DNA of 64,000 bases from Ottelia alismoides (lineage: Eukaryota > Streptophyta > Magnoliopsida > Alismatales > Hydrocharitaceae): contig JAZKJV010006933.1 in the NCBI GenBank assembly GCA_037367405.1, positions 186,001 to 250,000 of the forward strand. The letters are read 5' to 3'. Below the pieces are notes generated by a model. The model was not told where the DNA came from. It ran no database searches and saw nothing but the letters and a program-made list of their open reading frames with translations. Position 1 is the stretch's first letter. Every line of letters starts with the position of its first letter. A program made the translations under genes and the position numbers. Shown here one piece after another: positions 8,557 to 19,434 of the stretch.

Positions 8557-10969
8557 AGCAATAGTTAAATCAAGATCATCATCATTCCTGCCACCAACAT
8601 GATCATCAGTCCCCTGAGATAACCCTTACTGAGAAACAATATTAGTCCCGTCATTGGAAATAATGTTATCAAAACCAACCTGGGTCGTGTTGGATGATGG
8701 ACCATGAGTATGAGCAGGAGCGTGTTGTCGATTATAGTGATGTTATAGTGGTAATACCGGAACAATGGGAGGCGATGGGGCAGATGGTGGTGAAGGTGGT
8801 TGCCGCGAGGGTGGAGGTGGAATATAAACCTCAGTATTTGAATCTGAAGGTGTCAACCTGTCACCTGTGGGAAAAAATACATGACCGACTCAAAAAATGT
8901 GACATCTGCTTTGACATAATATCGTTTGTGTAACGGATCATAACAACGATAATCCTTCTGAATTATGGAGTACCCGTCGAAGACACATTTGATAGCCTTA
9001 GGAGAGAGCTTGTAGTAGCTGGAGACAACCAATGGACAAATGCAATAGATCCAAAAACACGAGGGCTAAGAGAGAACAACCCTTTGTCAGGAAAGACAAA
9101 GGAGAAGGAATCTTCTTCCCCAGCACCGACGAGGGCATGTCGTTAATGAGATAACAATCCATGACAACCACATCACCCCAGAATGAATGAGGAGCACAGC
9201 TCTGGATCAAGAGGGTACGAGTGACATCAAGAAGATGACGGTGCTTTTTTTCAACAACATTGTTCTGTTGAGACGTATATGCACATGATGTTTGATGAAG
9301 AATAGAATGAGATAATAAGAATTAAATGAGCATATGAGTACAGAACTCAAGCTCATTATCAATCCTCACAATTTTGATAGAGGTGGAAAAAACATTTTGC
9401 ACTTCTCGAATGAAATTTATTATTGCATTTCCAACTTCATATTTATTCTTCAACAAGAAAACCCAAGATAGACGACTAAAATCATCCACAACAACCAAAA
9501 TAGAATGTCCCTAATGATCAAGAAGACGACTTGGACCCCAAATGTCAACATGGAAAAACTCAAAAGGAGAGCTACTGCTCCGACTTTGACGAATAGGGAA
9601 GACAGACTGATAATGCTTCCCTAACTAACATGCCTCATAGTTGAATTATGTGCGAGGTGAAATCGAAGGACTTGACGCAATTTCTGAAGCGGGAGATGGT
9701 CGAAGCGTAGATGCCAAAGAAAGGGGGAAACCAGTCCAGTGGAATGGGAGGATAGACTAGCATACGGTACTTGGCCTGCTCACGGCCACAGCCAATCACC
9801 CTGCCCGTAAGAATGTCCTAAAAAATAAGAGATGATGGGTCAAATATTGCTTGATAATTTAAATCCTTAGTAATTTGACTTATAGACAGTAAATTCATTG
9901 AGAAATCAGGAGCATGCAGCACATTTTGTAATTGCATAGAAGGCACTAAGGTGGTCTCCAACTTTCTTGTGATGGGGGAGTGGGTCCCATCTGCTATTAC
10001 CACAGTTCTTCTTAGAGGAACATATCGGTAGGCTAAGAGCAAATCTCTATCTCCACACAAGTGAGGTGTAGCTACAGAGTCAATGATCTAATCTGAGATA
10101 TTTGAACCATGATAAGAAGTAGAGGCATGAATACTACCTGAGGTACTATCTCCCTCCTGTAGTAGCAGCAAAATCCGAGCTATTCTCTAAAGCAGGTGCC
10201 CAGATTGGGCACTAGTGGGTGACACAATGTCCCTTATTCGTGACACAAGCTCATCATATCGGTGATTTGATGTGGGTGGATCTGCATAATGTTGATCCTT
10301 CTCTGCTATACGTGCGGACGCTGGGAACCCATGCTTTGAGTAGCATGTATCTTCTGAATGACTAGATCGGTGATAGTAGGTACAAGAAGGTCCGCCACCA
10401 CAACCACCTCTACCACGTGATCCTCGTCTACAGAACTGAGATGGACCGCCTCTTCCACGAGAGACGCCACCACAGAAGAATTCGAGATCAGTGAAGGAGT
10501 AGAAATATTGATTCGACTCAATCTACGAAAGGCCTCCTCCATGGGAGGAATGATAGCATCAACCAGTATCTGGGAGGAAGCATCCTCATATTGTGAGACA
10601 AGAGAGGCTAGGAAAACTCCAACCACCATAGCATTCTGATATGTTTTTATTTGCTCTGGAGTAGCCGTGAGAGACATGAAGCTTCTCAAACATCCCACGC
10701 AAGGCAGTATAGTGCACATGTAGGGGTCGGCCATTCTGCTTTATAGTGAAGATATCATGCTAAAGCTATAGAATTTTTGTCTCGTTCTTGGCATGTGAAT
10801 ACGTGGCACACATGTCTTTGGCAGTAGGCTTGTCCAGGACATCGTTCGCAATCTCTGGTATCAAGGTACCAAACAACCAGACCTAAGCATATGCATCATC
10901 AGCCTCCCATAAGACATACAAACGGAAGAATATGCTCCATCGTCTCCTTTTTGGTAAGAATATGCTTCT
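8557..10969 (-). pseudogene. Copia element A, fragment 2 (gag to linker)
   Basis: The minus strand reads through degenerate gag (PPMEEAFRRLSRI near 10530), a knuckle remnant, protease (THSPIT stretch near 9980), GAG-pre-integrase (SMNLLSISQITKDL near 9890), integrase (near 9200-9550) and the post-integrase linker (near 8560-8950). Each matches element B or D in order. Stops and frameshifts are numerous, so it cannot be translated. It is bounded on the right by insertion C and on the left by the LINE. Confidence 0.9.
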
Positions 10970-11112
10970 TGTTGAGATTTTTATATCTTTTGGTTCTTAT
11001 TGATATTTGTTTATCTTTCAGTTTATCTTATGTAATTTTGCCATAGAGATTTTCTCCTATACAAGAGAGCTCTAGCGCTTTGTGAAATACAACTTTATTT
11101 TCCCTTTCCACA
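10970..11112 (+). repeat. Copia element C, 5' LTR
   Basis: Begins tgttgagatt and ends ccctttccaca. It matches 15882-16023 with scattered differences and a one-base length difference. It carries a TATA-like box (tatacaag here, tatataag in the 3' copy). The pentamer CTTCT (10965-10969) is perfectly repeated at 16024-16028. Confidence 0.93.
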
Positions 11113-11124
11113 TGGTATCTGAGC
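11113..11124 (+). promoter_or_regulatory. Primer-binding site of copia element C
   Basis: Reads tggtatctgagc directly after the 5' LTR. It is one base different from the initiator-Met tRNA complement found in elements B and D. Confidence 0.85.
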
Positions 11125-11673
11125 GACAGTCCTAGACCGGAGCCTGTGCCCTAGAGACCTATGCTCCACCAAAATCTTATCGCGCGTGTCTACGCCGCCT
11201 TTTGCGCCTGCACCGCCCATGCGCTCTACGTCGTGCGTCGTACGGCTGTATGCACTCGACGATGCCTCGCCCAGAACGTGCCTCCAGTGCATCTTCGTGC
11301 GCACCTTCAGTGTCCCCATGTGCATCGCCACGCGCATCGTAGTGTTGTTGCACACCTCCCGCGTCGTGTGCCTGCGTGTTTCCTAGTGCATCGTCGTGCG
11401 CATCTAGCACCTCGTGCTCGTCTCACGTGCAGTCGTGCGCACTCTTGTCCGTGATGCACCACGCATGGCTTGCTTGTGGAAGAGATTCGACTCTATGATC
11501 TTCGGTACGTAGGGTGTGATGTGAATATCTACAACACCTTAGTTATGCACAGGAATCTCCAGAAGAATGGAAGATGTTGTGGTATGAGTCTGCGTCCACA
11601 AACATCTTCATGTATGTTGCTGTAGACGCATGTATTTCTTATTCATGACCTGGTCTTGGAGATTGTTGTCATC
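11125..11673 (+). other. 5' leader of copia element C
   Basis: Untranslated leader. About 11180-11450 is GC-rich with many tcgtgcgcat-like short repeats, comparable in style though not in sequence to the leader of element B. Apparent ORFs here run in several frames at once and are products of the low stop density. Confidence 0.7.
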
Positions 11674-14600
11674 ATGTTTGACAACAAAGCAGAAGTCCCA
11701 TCCCTAGGTGTTTTCAAAGGTCCAGCACCCATCGTCAAAATGGATGGAACCAACTATGAACTGTGGGCCATGCGGTTCATGAGTTTGATGCAGTGCAATG
11801 GCAAAAAGCACATCCTTACGACTGAGGAGCCAACTGACAGGACTGGGATAAATGCCTCGTGGGAGGCACGTGATGCACATGCACGCGTAGCTAATGATAT
11901 TTTGAGCTAGCCTGCTGCAAAGGCTATTTGGGATATTCTCGCCGCTACATACTCTCTAACGAAGAATGACTCTAAGATACTGCAGCTTCAGCATGATATC
12001 TTCACATCAAAGCAGAATGGTCGTCCCCTTCATACCTCTACACCTCTTTAAGGGGTAAGTTTGAGAAGCTACATGGATACATTCCCTTAACTGCTACGCC
12101 TGATCAGCTCAAGGCATACAGAGACTCTGTGATGACTGGGGTCTTTCTAGCGACCCTTGTCCCTAAGTATGATGCATCTCGTGCCCAGATTCTTACTGAT
12201 GCTACCATACCTCTGATGGAGGAGGCATATCGCAAATTGAGTAGACTGTTTATATCATCTGGTAGTACTTTACAGTCTCAAACATCTTCTGCTATGGTTG
12301 TATCACATGGTCGAGGAAGCCCTGCACCATATCATGGTAGGAGAGGTCCTAATCGGAGCAGAGGAGGGGGTGGTCGACCTCGCCACAGGCCAGGTCACTC
12401 TGAGGACACCTACTATTCTAAGCATAGGTTTCCTGCTTCAGCTCGAGTTACAGAGCGTACACAATAGGCTTGGAGTCAATCACATGCATCTGACTAGAGA
12501 TTTGATGAGCTTGTGACATTATTAAGGGAGATTATGCATGTTACTTTTGGATCTACCAATTCTCCTTCAGGATCCTCAGAGCTAGCTGCCTCAGCATCAA
12601 CATCTACGTCAGGTATAGCATATGCCTTTACTAATTGTTATGGGGCAGACTTGTCAGAATGGATCATGGATTCCAGAGCATCCCATCATCTTTGTGGTGA
12701 CAGGGGACAGTTTAGTGTTTCTCGTCCGACTTAGCCTGGATGGTCTGTGGTGATAGTAGATGGGACACCTTCTCCCATTACTGGTGAGGGGGAGGTGCGG
12801 TTGACTCCTGAACTGAGGCTTTAGAATGTTTATGCTCCTGAATTTTCTACGAATTTACTTTCAATTAGTCAAATCACCAAAGATTTACATTGTCATACCA
12901 TATTTGATCCTTCTGTTCTTGTGTTTCAGGATATACTCATGGGCAAGGTGATTGGAACTGGCCGTGAGCAACGGGGTCTCTACAGACTAGTGCAATCTCC
13001 ATATGTTGGTGCATCTTCTCTTCATACTGAATCTGTCTCTCCATATATGTGACATTTTCGATTTGGTCATCTTCCTCTGCAAAAGCCGAGTCATGTTCTT
13101 CTATAGATTTCTCCTCGTGCTACTTTACAGTGTCGAGCTTGCCAGCTTGGGAAGCATCATCGGTCCAATTTCTAGAGTCGTCAGGGTCGAAGTAGTCATA
13201 ATTTGTTTGAGTTAATCCATTTTGATATTTGGGGTCCCAGTTGTGTCCCAGATCATCTGGGACACATGTTTTATCTTGTTGCAATTGATGAGTTTTTGAG
13301 ATTGTCTTGGATCTTTCTTCTTAAGAATAAGTCTGATGCCGGTCATGTTATTCAGTCCTTTATTAATGAAATAAAGAACATTTTTTCAGCAAAAGTCAAG
13401 TTTATACGTTCAGATAATGCATTGGAATTTTAACTACTCAACTTTCTCAATTCCTTAGGTCTTATGGTATTGTGAATCAGACATCTTGTGCATATTCTTC
13501 CCAACAAAATGGGGTGGTTGAACGAAAACATCGCCATCTCTTGGATGTTACCTGAACCCTTTTGATTCATAATCGTGCTCCTCATTCATACTGGGGAGAT
13601 GCGGTTCTAACTGCTTGTTATCTGGTTAATCGTATGCCCTTTTCGATGGTGGGGGAGAAGATCTCGTTCTTGATTGTGTTTCCCGAGATGGATCTTTTCT
13701 CACTTATGCCTCGTTTTTCGGTTCAGTAGCGTTTGTTCATCAAATGACTACTGGTCTTAACAAACTCTCTCTCAGAGCTATCAAATGTGTGTCGGGTATT
13801 CTAAGACCCAAAAGGAATATCGTTGCTTTGACTCTGTTCGACGAAGCTACTACGTCAGTGTTGATGCCACCTTTTTTAGTCCATTATGTATTTTTCTCCC
13901 ACAGGTGGCAGGCTTACTCCTTCAGAGGATGGAGAAGAGGTTTATATGCCTCTTCCTCCGAACCCCCGTGCATCGTCATCACCGACACCAACTCCTCCAC
14001 CACCACCTCCCCCACCACCATCTCCACCGCCACCCCCAGTGTCTCCTACTTTCTTTCCGCAAGTTAACCAGCGACAACCTCCTACTCATGTGCCTCCTCC
14101 ATCATCCAGCACGCCCGAGGTATGTCCTGGACATTTCAGTTCTTCTAATGGCACTGGTGATTTGCATGTACAGACTGAGATACAGGATGTCGTAGATACT
14201 ATATCTTCTACCAGTAACAAAGACCTGGACGTACCTATTGCTTTACGAAGGCATAAGCAGGCTTGCATTATGCATCGTCTTGCTTCTCATGTTTTCTTGG
14301 ATTGTCTGTCTAAGGATTTCAGTTGTTTGTTGTGGTCCTGTCTTCTGTGGAAATACCATAGACCTATCAGGAGGCGTCGCAGAGTAGCCATTGGTGTCTC
14401 GCTATGGAGGAGGAGATGGCAGTTTTGCAATCTCATGGCACGTGGAGCATTGTACGGGCTCCACCAGGTGCGTCTGTGGTCGGCAACAAATGGGTGTTTA
14501 CTATAAAACACTAGGCGGATGGCACTGTGGATAGATTTAAGGCTAGGTTGGTTGATCGAGGGTTCACCCAAACCTATGGGATGGATTACCAAGATACTTT

Positions 14601-15874
14601 TTCTCCTGTTGCGTGACACTCTACGCTACGGATTCTTGTTGCTGTTGTTGTAGTATGTGATTGGCCGCTTTTCCAATTAGATGTAAAGAATGTGTTCTTG
14701 TATGGTGACCTGCAGGAGGAGGTTTACATGCAGCAGCCACCAGGGTTTGCTACTGAGGGGGGTCTAGTATGGTGTGTTGTCTTCACAAGGCCATATATGG
14801 TCTTAAGAAGAGTCTGAGGGCTTGGTTTCAGAAGCTTTCAGAGTTGATTGAACAGAAGGGTTTGTCTGATCCACTGCAGATCATTCTCTTTTTGTTAAGA
14901 GAACTCAGAGAGGTACAGTTGTTGTTCTGATTTATGTTGACGACATCATTGTTACTGGGAGTGATGAACAGAGCATTCAGGAAACTAAGATTTTTCGTGG
15001 ACAACAGTTTGTGACCAAGGAGCTTGATACGCTACGTTACTTCCTTGGCTTGGAGTTTGCACGGAACCAACAGGGGTATGGTTATGATGCAAAGGAAGTG
15101 TGTCACTGACCTTCTATCTGAGACAGACATGAAAGGATGTAGACCTGCTATTACACCATGGATCCTAATGCTAGGCTACATGATGATGACTCTGAAGAAG
15201 TGGATAAGTGACGATACAGAGAGCCGGTAGGATTTGTTATATGTACTATTATCAGGTCTGATATATCATTTGTTGTGAGCAGAGTCAGCCAGTTTATGGA
15301 GCGGCCCAGACAGGCTCACATGGATGCAGTGTGTATGATTTTGAGATACCTGAAATCTTCTCCAAGTGTAGGTCTTCTTTTCAGAAGAGATACATATCTC
15401 ACAGTTATTGGATGTGCAGATGCAGATTATATTGGGTATCCCAAGGATAGGAAGTCCACCTCATGCTTCATTGTGTTGTTGGTAGCTTACTGGTCTCATG
15501 GCGAAGTAAGAAACAGACAGTTGTTGCTCGATCCAGTGCTGAATCAGAATATATGGCCCAAGGGAATACAAAGATGATGTAGGTTAAATCCGTTCTGACT
15601 GACCTGACTATAGAGGTGCCTCTTCCTATGCATCTCAAATGTGATAATCAAGCAGCACCATCCATTGCTAACAACCCAGCCTTTCATGAGAGAACAAAAC
15701 ACATTGAGGCAGATTGTCACTACACTCATGACTTGATTCAGAAGGGGATGATCTCCACCACTCACGTTGCTTCAGGTGATCAGATTGTCGATATGTTTAC
15801 CAAAGCTCTAGCGAGAAGTCCTTTTTCACCATTGTTCCAAGCTGAGCATGATAGACATATATGCTCCAGCTTGA
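11674..15874 (+). pseudogene. Copia element C gag-pol, decayed
   Basis: The plus strand shows the full copia order in broken frames: gag (GPAPIVKMDGTNYELWAM near 11725), protease (WIMDSRASHHLCGD near 12660, with the catalytic DSG changed to DSR), integrase, a proline-rich linker near 13990, reverse transcriptase with a YVDD-like site near 14935, and RNase H (AFHERTKHIEADCH near 15680). It ends at a TGA inside the polypurine tract. Many stops and frameshifts, plus loss of the protease glycine, make it non-functional. It is a distant cousin of B, inserted into A in the opposite orientation. Confidence 0.92.
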
Positions 15875-15881
15875 GGAGGAA

Positions 15882-16023
15882 TGTTGACATTCTTATATCT
15901 CTTGGTCCTTATTTATATTTGTTTATCTTTCAGTTTAGCTTATGTAATTTTACCGTAGAGATTTTCTCCTATATAAGAGAGCTCTAGGGTTTGTGAAATA
16001 CAACTTCATTTTCCCTTTCCACA
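15882..16023 (+). repeat. Copia element C, 3' LTR
   Basis: 142 bp, paired with 10970-11112 and preceded by the polypurine tract ttgaggaggaa. The TATA box tatataag is at 15970-15977. It is followed by the perfect target duplication CTTCT. Confidence 0.93.
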
Positions 16024-16158
16024 CTTCTTACCCATTGAATTCATTAGGCTCATGAACTACATGGCCCACAACTCATAATTCAACCCATCCATCTTGACTA
16101 TGGGCGTCGGACCTCTGAAGGCACCCGTGGTAGGGATATTAATCTAGTTCTCTGACAT
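16024..16158 (-). pseudogene. Copia element A, fragment 1 (start of gag)
   Basis: The minus strand encodes the first gag residues: an MSEN start near 16158, then TTGAFRGPTPIVKMDG-like and NYELWAM-like stretches. These align with the N-termini of B and D. It continues into 8557-10969 once element C and its CTTCT duplication are removed. Confidence 0.88.
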
Positions 16159-16616
16159 TTTACCGATCAAAGAAGACAATGAGCATATACTTGATGAAGT
16201 AATTGTCTACACTAACATATGGAAGTTGGTTGCATGTGTAGACTCAAGTAGCAACCATCCCACTCAAGAAAGACTTGTGCGGAGACGGCTTCGGCCGCAG
16301 GAGATGCAGCAGCACTAGCTGCTTAAGATGTAGCGTCGCGAGGGCAACGGCTAGTGGCAGGAAGAAGGGAGCCCTACGACAGGGGACCGCTAGCGGCAAT
16401 GAGGCCCGCAGCCTACGGCGAGCGGCAGGGGACTGCTAGCGGCTGCAGACTGGCAGGCTGGCAGCAGTAGGCCGGGGGTCGGCAGGCTGGTGGGAGGGGG
16501 CCACGGGCTAGCGGCGGTCGCGGATTGGTAGGGGTCGTGCCGCGTGAGAGGGTTGGAGGTTAGGGTTAGGGTTTCGGGTACAAGAGCTCCGATCTAGGAC
16601 CGATGCTCTGATATTG
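16159..16616 (-). other. Element A leader with decayed primer site
   Basis: GC-rich leader. Next to the LTR (16605-16616) it carries gctctgatattg, the initiator-Met primer site with two transitions. Two GGTTAG-type telomere-like repeats lie near 16557-16575, in the same place as in B. Confidence 0.75.
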
Positions 16617-16768
16617 TGTTGGGAAAAATAAGAGAGATGTTTATTCCATGATCCCTAGGCTCTCTTATATAGAGGAAAGGCCTATAGGTAAATTACATAA
16701 AGCAGACAAGAAGAAAGAAATAGATAAAAGAGTACATAAGCAAAGAAATATAGAAACATATCTATACA
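16617..16768 (-). repeat. Copia element A, 5' LTR
   Basis: Begins tgttgggaaa and ends tctataca. It aligns with the LTRs of B and D around the shared ccctaggctctcttatata block, which is a TATA box on the minus strand. Its partner lies outside the window. Position 16769 onward is flanking intron. Confidence 0.85.
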
Positions 16769-17300
16769 GAATTAGTTGAGCGCATTTAGCTTAACAAAAC
16801 AAATAACATAAATGTGGTAAATTATTAAATTTAGGGGTACCACCAAAATGTGGATAAGTGGGGGAAGCCCTTTTTTATGTTCTTTCTAAAAAGATATAAA
16901 CGGCAAAGCCTTCTCCCACTATAAGTAGGGTCGGCTACATGGATTCTTGCTCAAATCCATGTTTAAAGATTCGACTATTTTTTATGCTGGTTGTTGACTA
17001 CCTAACGCAACCCACACAAGGGAGGATTTGAACCCTGGTCTTTTGGGTGGTAGGCACACTGCACTACCACCAGACCATTTAAGTGGGTACTTGGGCAGTT
17101 CTTTCTAAAAAATAAGAGGTGAAATTTAGAAAGGTATTTGGGATCAAAATATCTTAAATATCTTAAACGATGCTCAAAATGGGAGGCAAAAAAATCAACT
17201 CAGCTTAATGGCATTGATTATGTAAGATTTGTTGTAAAACCGGCTTTTTGAATTTTCCCATAATTGGCTCACATTGATGTCCTCTGAATTATCATTGCAG
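16769..17300 (+). other. Intron remnant upstream of the D-LDH exon
   Basis: Unique-looking AT-rich sequence on both sides of the SINE, ending in the splice acceptor attgcag at 17294-17300. No other exon is visible here. This is the 3' end of an intron at least 17.3 kb long. Confidence 0.7.
16893..17097 (-). mobile_element. tRNA-derived SINE (Au-SINE-like)
   Basis: Flanked by a perfect 14-bp duplication gttctttctaaaaa (16879-16892 and 17098-17111). On the minus strand the head looks like a tRNA with RNA polymerase III boxes: A box TGGTCTGGTGGTA (17065-17077) and B box GGGTTCAAATCC (17024-17035). The body matches the 5' leader of the RTE LINE at 8365-8520. The tail (atccatgtagccgaccc ... aaggcttt) matches the LINE's own 3' tail near 165-215, as expected of a SINE mobilised by that LINE. 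The Au family name is from memory and tentative. Confidence 0.85.
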
Positions 17301-17344
17301 GAACCTGTACAGGCGAACATGGAGTAGGCACCGGAAAAATGAAG
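17301..17344 (+). CDS. D-LDH: D-lactate dehydrogenase (cytochrome), penultimate exon
   Basis: A 44-base exon between a consensus acceptor (ttgcag) and donor (gtaatc). It encodes GTCTGEHGVGTGKMK, the first glycine codon being split by a phase-1 intron. This is the signature of the FAD-linked oxidase C-terminal domain in mitochondrial D-lactate dehydrogenase. The enzyme oxidises D-lactate to pyruvate, passes electrons to cytochrome c, and in plants acts after the glyoxalase pathway of methylglyoxal detoxification. The reading frame joins exactly to 22626. Upstream exons lie before position 1. The exon is too short for an ORF caller and was recognised from the motif. Confidence 0.93.
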
Positions 17345-17624
17345 GTAATCAGATTCTATCAATTCTAATATCATTAAGGGAAAGATGAGTTTGGTGTGTT
17401 CGTCATTGATGATTGTTATTTATTTTTTAATATGGTTTAGCAGGTCGTGGATGAGTGTCTGTTTAACAATGCATGTGTATATATATGTAACTTTCCTCCC
17501 TAAATTTTTTATTTATGATGGACTCCATGCTTCTGATATGCCACACAATCGAGCTTGGTTTGAAAGGTTTAGACTAGAGAAGAGGTTGGGATATGCCCAA
17601 TACAATTGAAAGAGAAACTTGCAG

Positions 17625-18110
17625 CATAGTTTGATCTAAATGATCTCGAAAATCTGTAGTATTTCTTAGGCAGCGAGATTACAAGATCAACCGAAGGTCT
17701 AGTTCTTTGTTAATACGCACTAGATTTGTTGAAAGAGACTGGGAAATTAGGACGCGAGCCAACTCCTACCCCATTCTAAGGAAGTGCCAAGTTGAGCATT
17801 AAGGATAGAAAATAAATTAGTGATTCCAAAGGTCGGTACCAAGGGCTTCTTGAAAATTCTTTTTCATCTTATCTAAACTAGACTAGACATTACATACGTT
17901 AACGTGGTAGGTTAATTTATGCATTATCCGACATGTTTATGGTGGTTGTATCGTGTATTCTTCCCCACAATGCAAACCGTGAGAGTGAAGGCTATATTGA
18001 TGCAGATTGGGCAGGATGTATATATACTAGAATATCCACTACTCGATATTGCATTAATTTGGATAAAAATCCTATGATTTGAAGGAGAAGAAAACAATTT
18101 GTTTGTGCAA
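17625..18110 (+). pseudogene. Copia reverse transcriptase / RNase H remnant
   Basis: The plus strand shows decayed copia C-terminal motifs in order: a YFLGSEI-like site, LVL..YALDLLKETGKLG, a PTPF stretch, then YIDADWAGC, RISTTRYCI and RRRKQFVCA, the RNase H core. Stops occur throughout. Motif details differ from A to D, so it belongs to another copia family. No LTR in the same orientation is recognised next to it. Confidence 0.75.
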
Positions 18111-18127
18111 TATTTAATACTAATGAT

Positions 18128-18438
18128 TGTTAGAAAATAGAGAATTTAGAAGCAAATGATAAACAAAGCATAATCTAGAATGATAAAACATGAGAGAACC
18201 CAAGAAGATTTAACGTGAAACCCTACTCCCTAAGGAGTGGGATGAAACCATGGGAGAAGCCCTCAAAGGGACGGATATTGCATTCATTTTTCTCATCGGA
18301 GTACGGGGGTGTGGGGCTGTATATATAGCATCCACGGAGTCTCCACATCCCACAGGTGGTAGATGTGGTACTAAACTCTGAGTGGGGTAAATGGATCCCT
18401 CCTACTACTCATATGGTGCACAACCAAATACTCCAACA
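18128..18438 (-). repeat. LTR of a further copia family (3' LTR remnant)
   Basis: Begins tgttagaaaa and ends tactccaaca, 311 bp. It is followed at 18439 by actccccatcaagatggag, which on the minus strand is a polypurine tract resembling that of element B, so this is a 3' LTR. A TATA-like tatatata lies near 18320. No partner LTR is found, and the LTR of D (165 bp) differs from it. Confidence 0.65.
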
Positions 18439-19430
18439 CTCCCCATCAAGATGGAGCATGCAATGCTCAGCTTGGAAAAACAGAAAGAAACTCAACTCAC
18501 AATACATGACACTACATACAATATCGACTCAACATGCACAACTTCCTGTTGATGTCGCGGACGTTGCATCTCATGTCGTGCAGGTGAGGAGGACGAACGG
18601 GCTGGAGTGTGAGTCTGTTGAATCTCCTCATTGGAGAGCATGTGCTTTGTACTGCACGTGTTAGAGTCACTGCAACTAAATGAGTTTCCTCATCGGAGTA
18701 CTCCGGCTCGCCATAATAATGTGGGCAACTGCTCCATCTCTGAAAAGGGTCGAACTGAAAAAGTCCGTGGAAGTGCAATCCTCTTCGGAGTCCACGGTCG
18801 CTGGAGAATGGACTTTGAAATAGTCTCCTCGTTGGAGAACTGGGTCTCTCACAGAAAATGGTCCTCTGCTTTGGAGTCCTTATGATACCACATGAAAACC
18901 TTTGCCAACATGGCATAGGGAATGGTACTATACTTTGGAGTCCCTATGGCTCACATGAAAACTCTGCCCGACAAAACAAGAATGATGGGGACCACTGAAA
19001 AATGATGACAAACACGTGCTTATCTGAAAAGACCGCATACTCGTACGTGTCTGAAACTGACTCGGAATCTGACGTTGAGTCTGACAAAAACTCTGTAGAA
19101 TCTAGAAACCGGCTGGTCTCTGACAAATTTGAATCTGGAACATAGCTGTGACTCTACACAATACTCCCCTTTCTCCCATACTTGTCAGAAAATATGGACG
19201 TCGACCAAGTTGGGAGAAGACAACAATGATGGAGAGGAACAAAAAATTCATGCTGCTTTTTCTTTAAAAAAAATTAAGCCGTCCAAACACATTATTTTAA
19301 GTTTGATTTTTTTAAACGGTTTTTCCCTTTTTTTGTTCTCGATTTTTTTAAACCGTGTACAACTTTTTATTTGTAATCACCTTTTTTTTTCAAAAAAATT
19401 TTTACGCAAATGGACCCCAAATTTTTTTTG
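18439..19430 (-). other. Unclassified block with degenerate TTGGAGT repeats
   Basis: The first 40 bases match the end of copia coding sequence (minus strand). After that no protein homology is seen. About 18620-18950 carries at least six spaced variants of ctcnttcggagt or ctttggagtcc. About 19250-19430 is very T-rich. Element D begins near 19435 after this block, so the 3' half of D has been replaced by it. Confidence 0.5.
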
Positions 19431-19434
19431 ATGC

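Noticed and set aside
11161..11454. Overlapping GC-rich ORFs on both strands
   Set aside because: Open frames exist in several phases at once because the copia C leader is stop-poor; no domain or start context.
17024..17078. tRNA-like sequence with A and B boxes
   Set aside because: It lacks a complete acceptor stem and sits inside a SINE flanked by a 14-bp target duplication, so it is the SINE promoter, not a tRNA gene.
18512..18916. 134-residue minus-strand ORF
   Set aside because: It spans the spaced TTGGAGT repeat block, and the reading frame does not follow the repeats; no recognisable domain.
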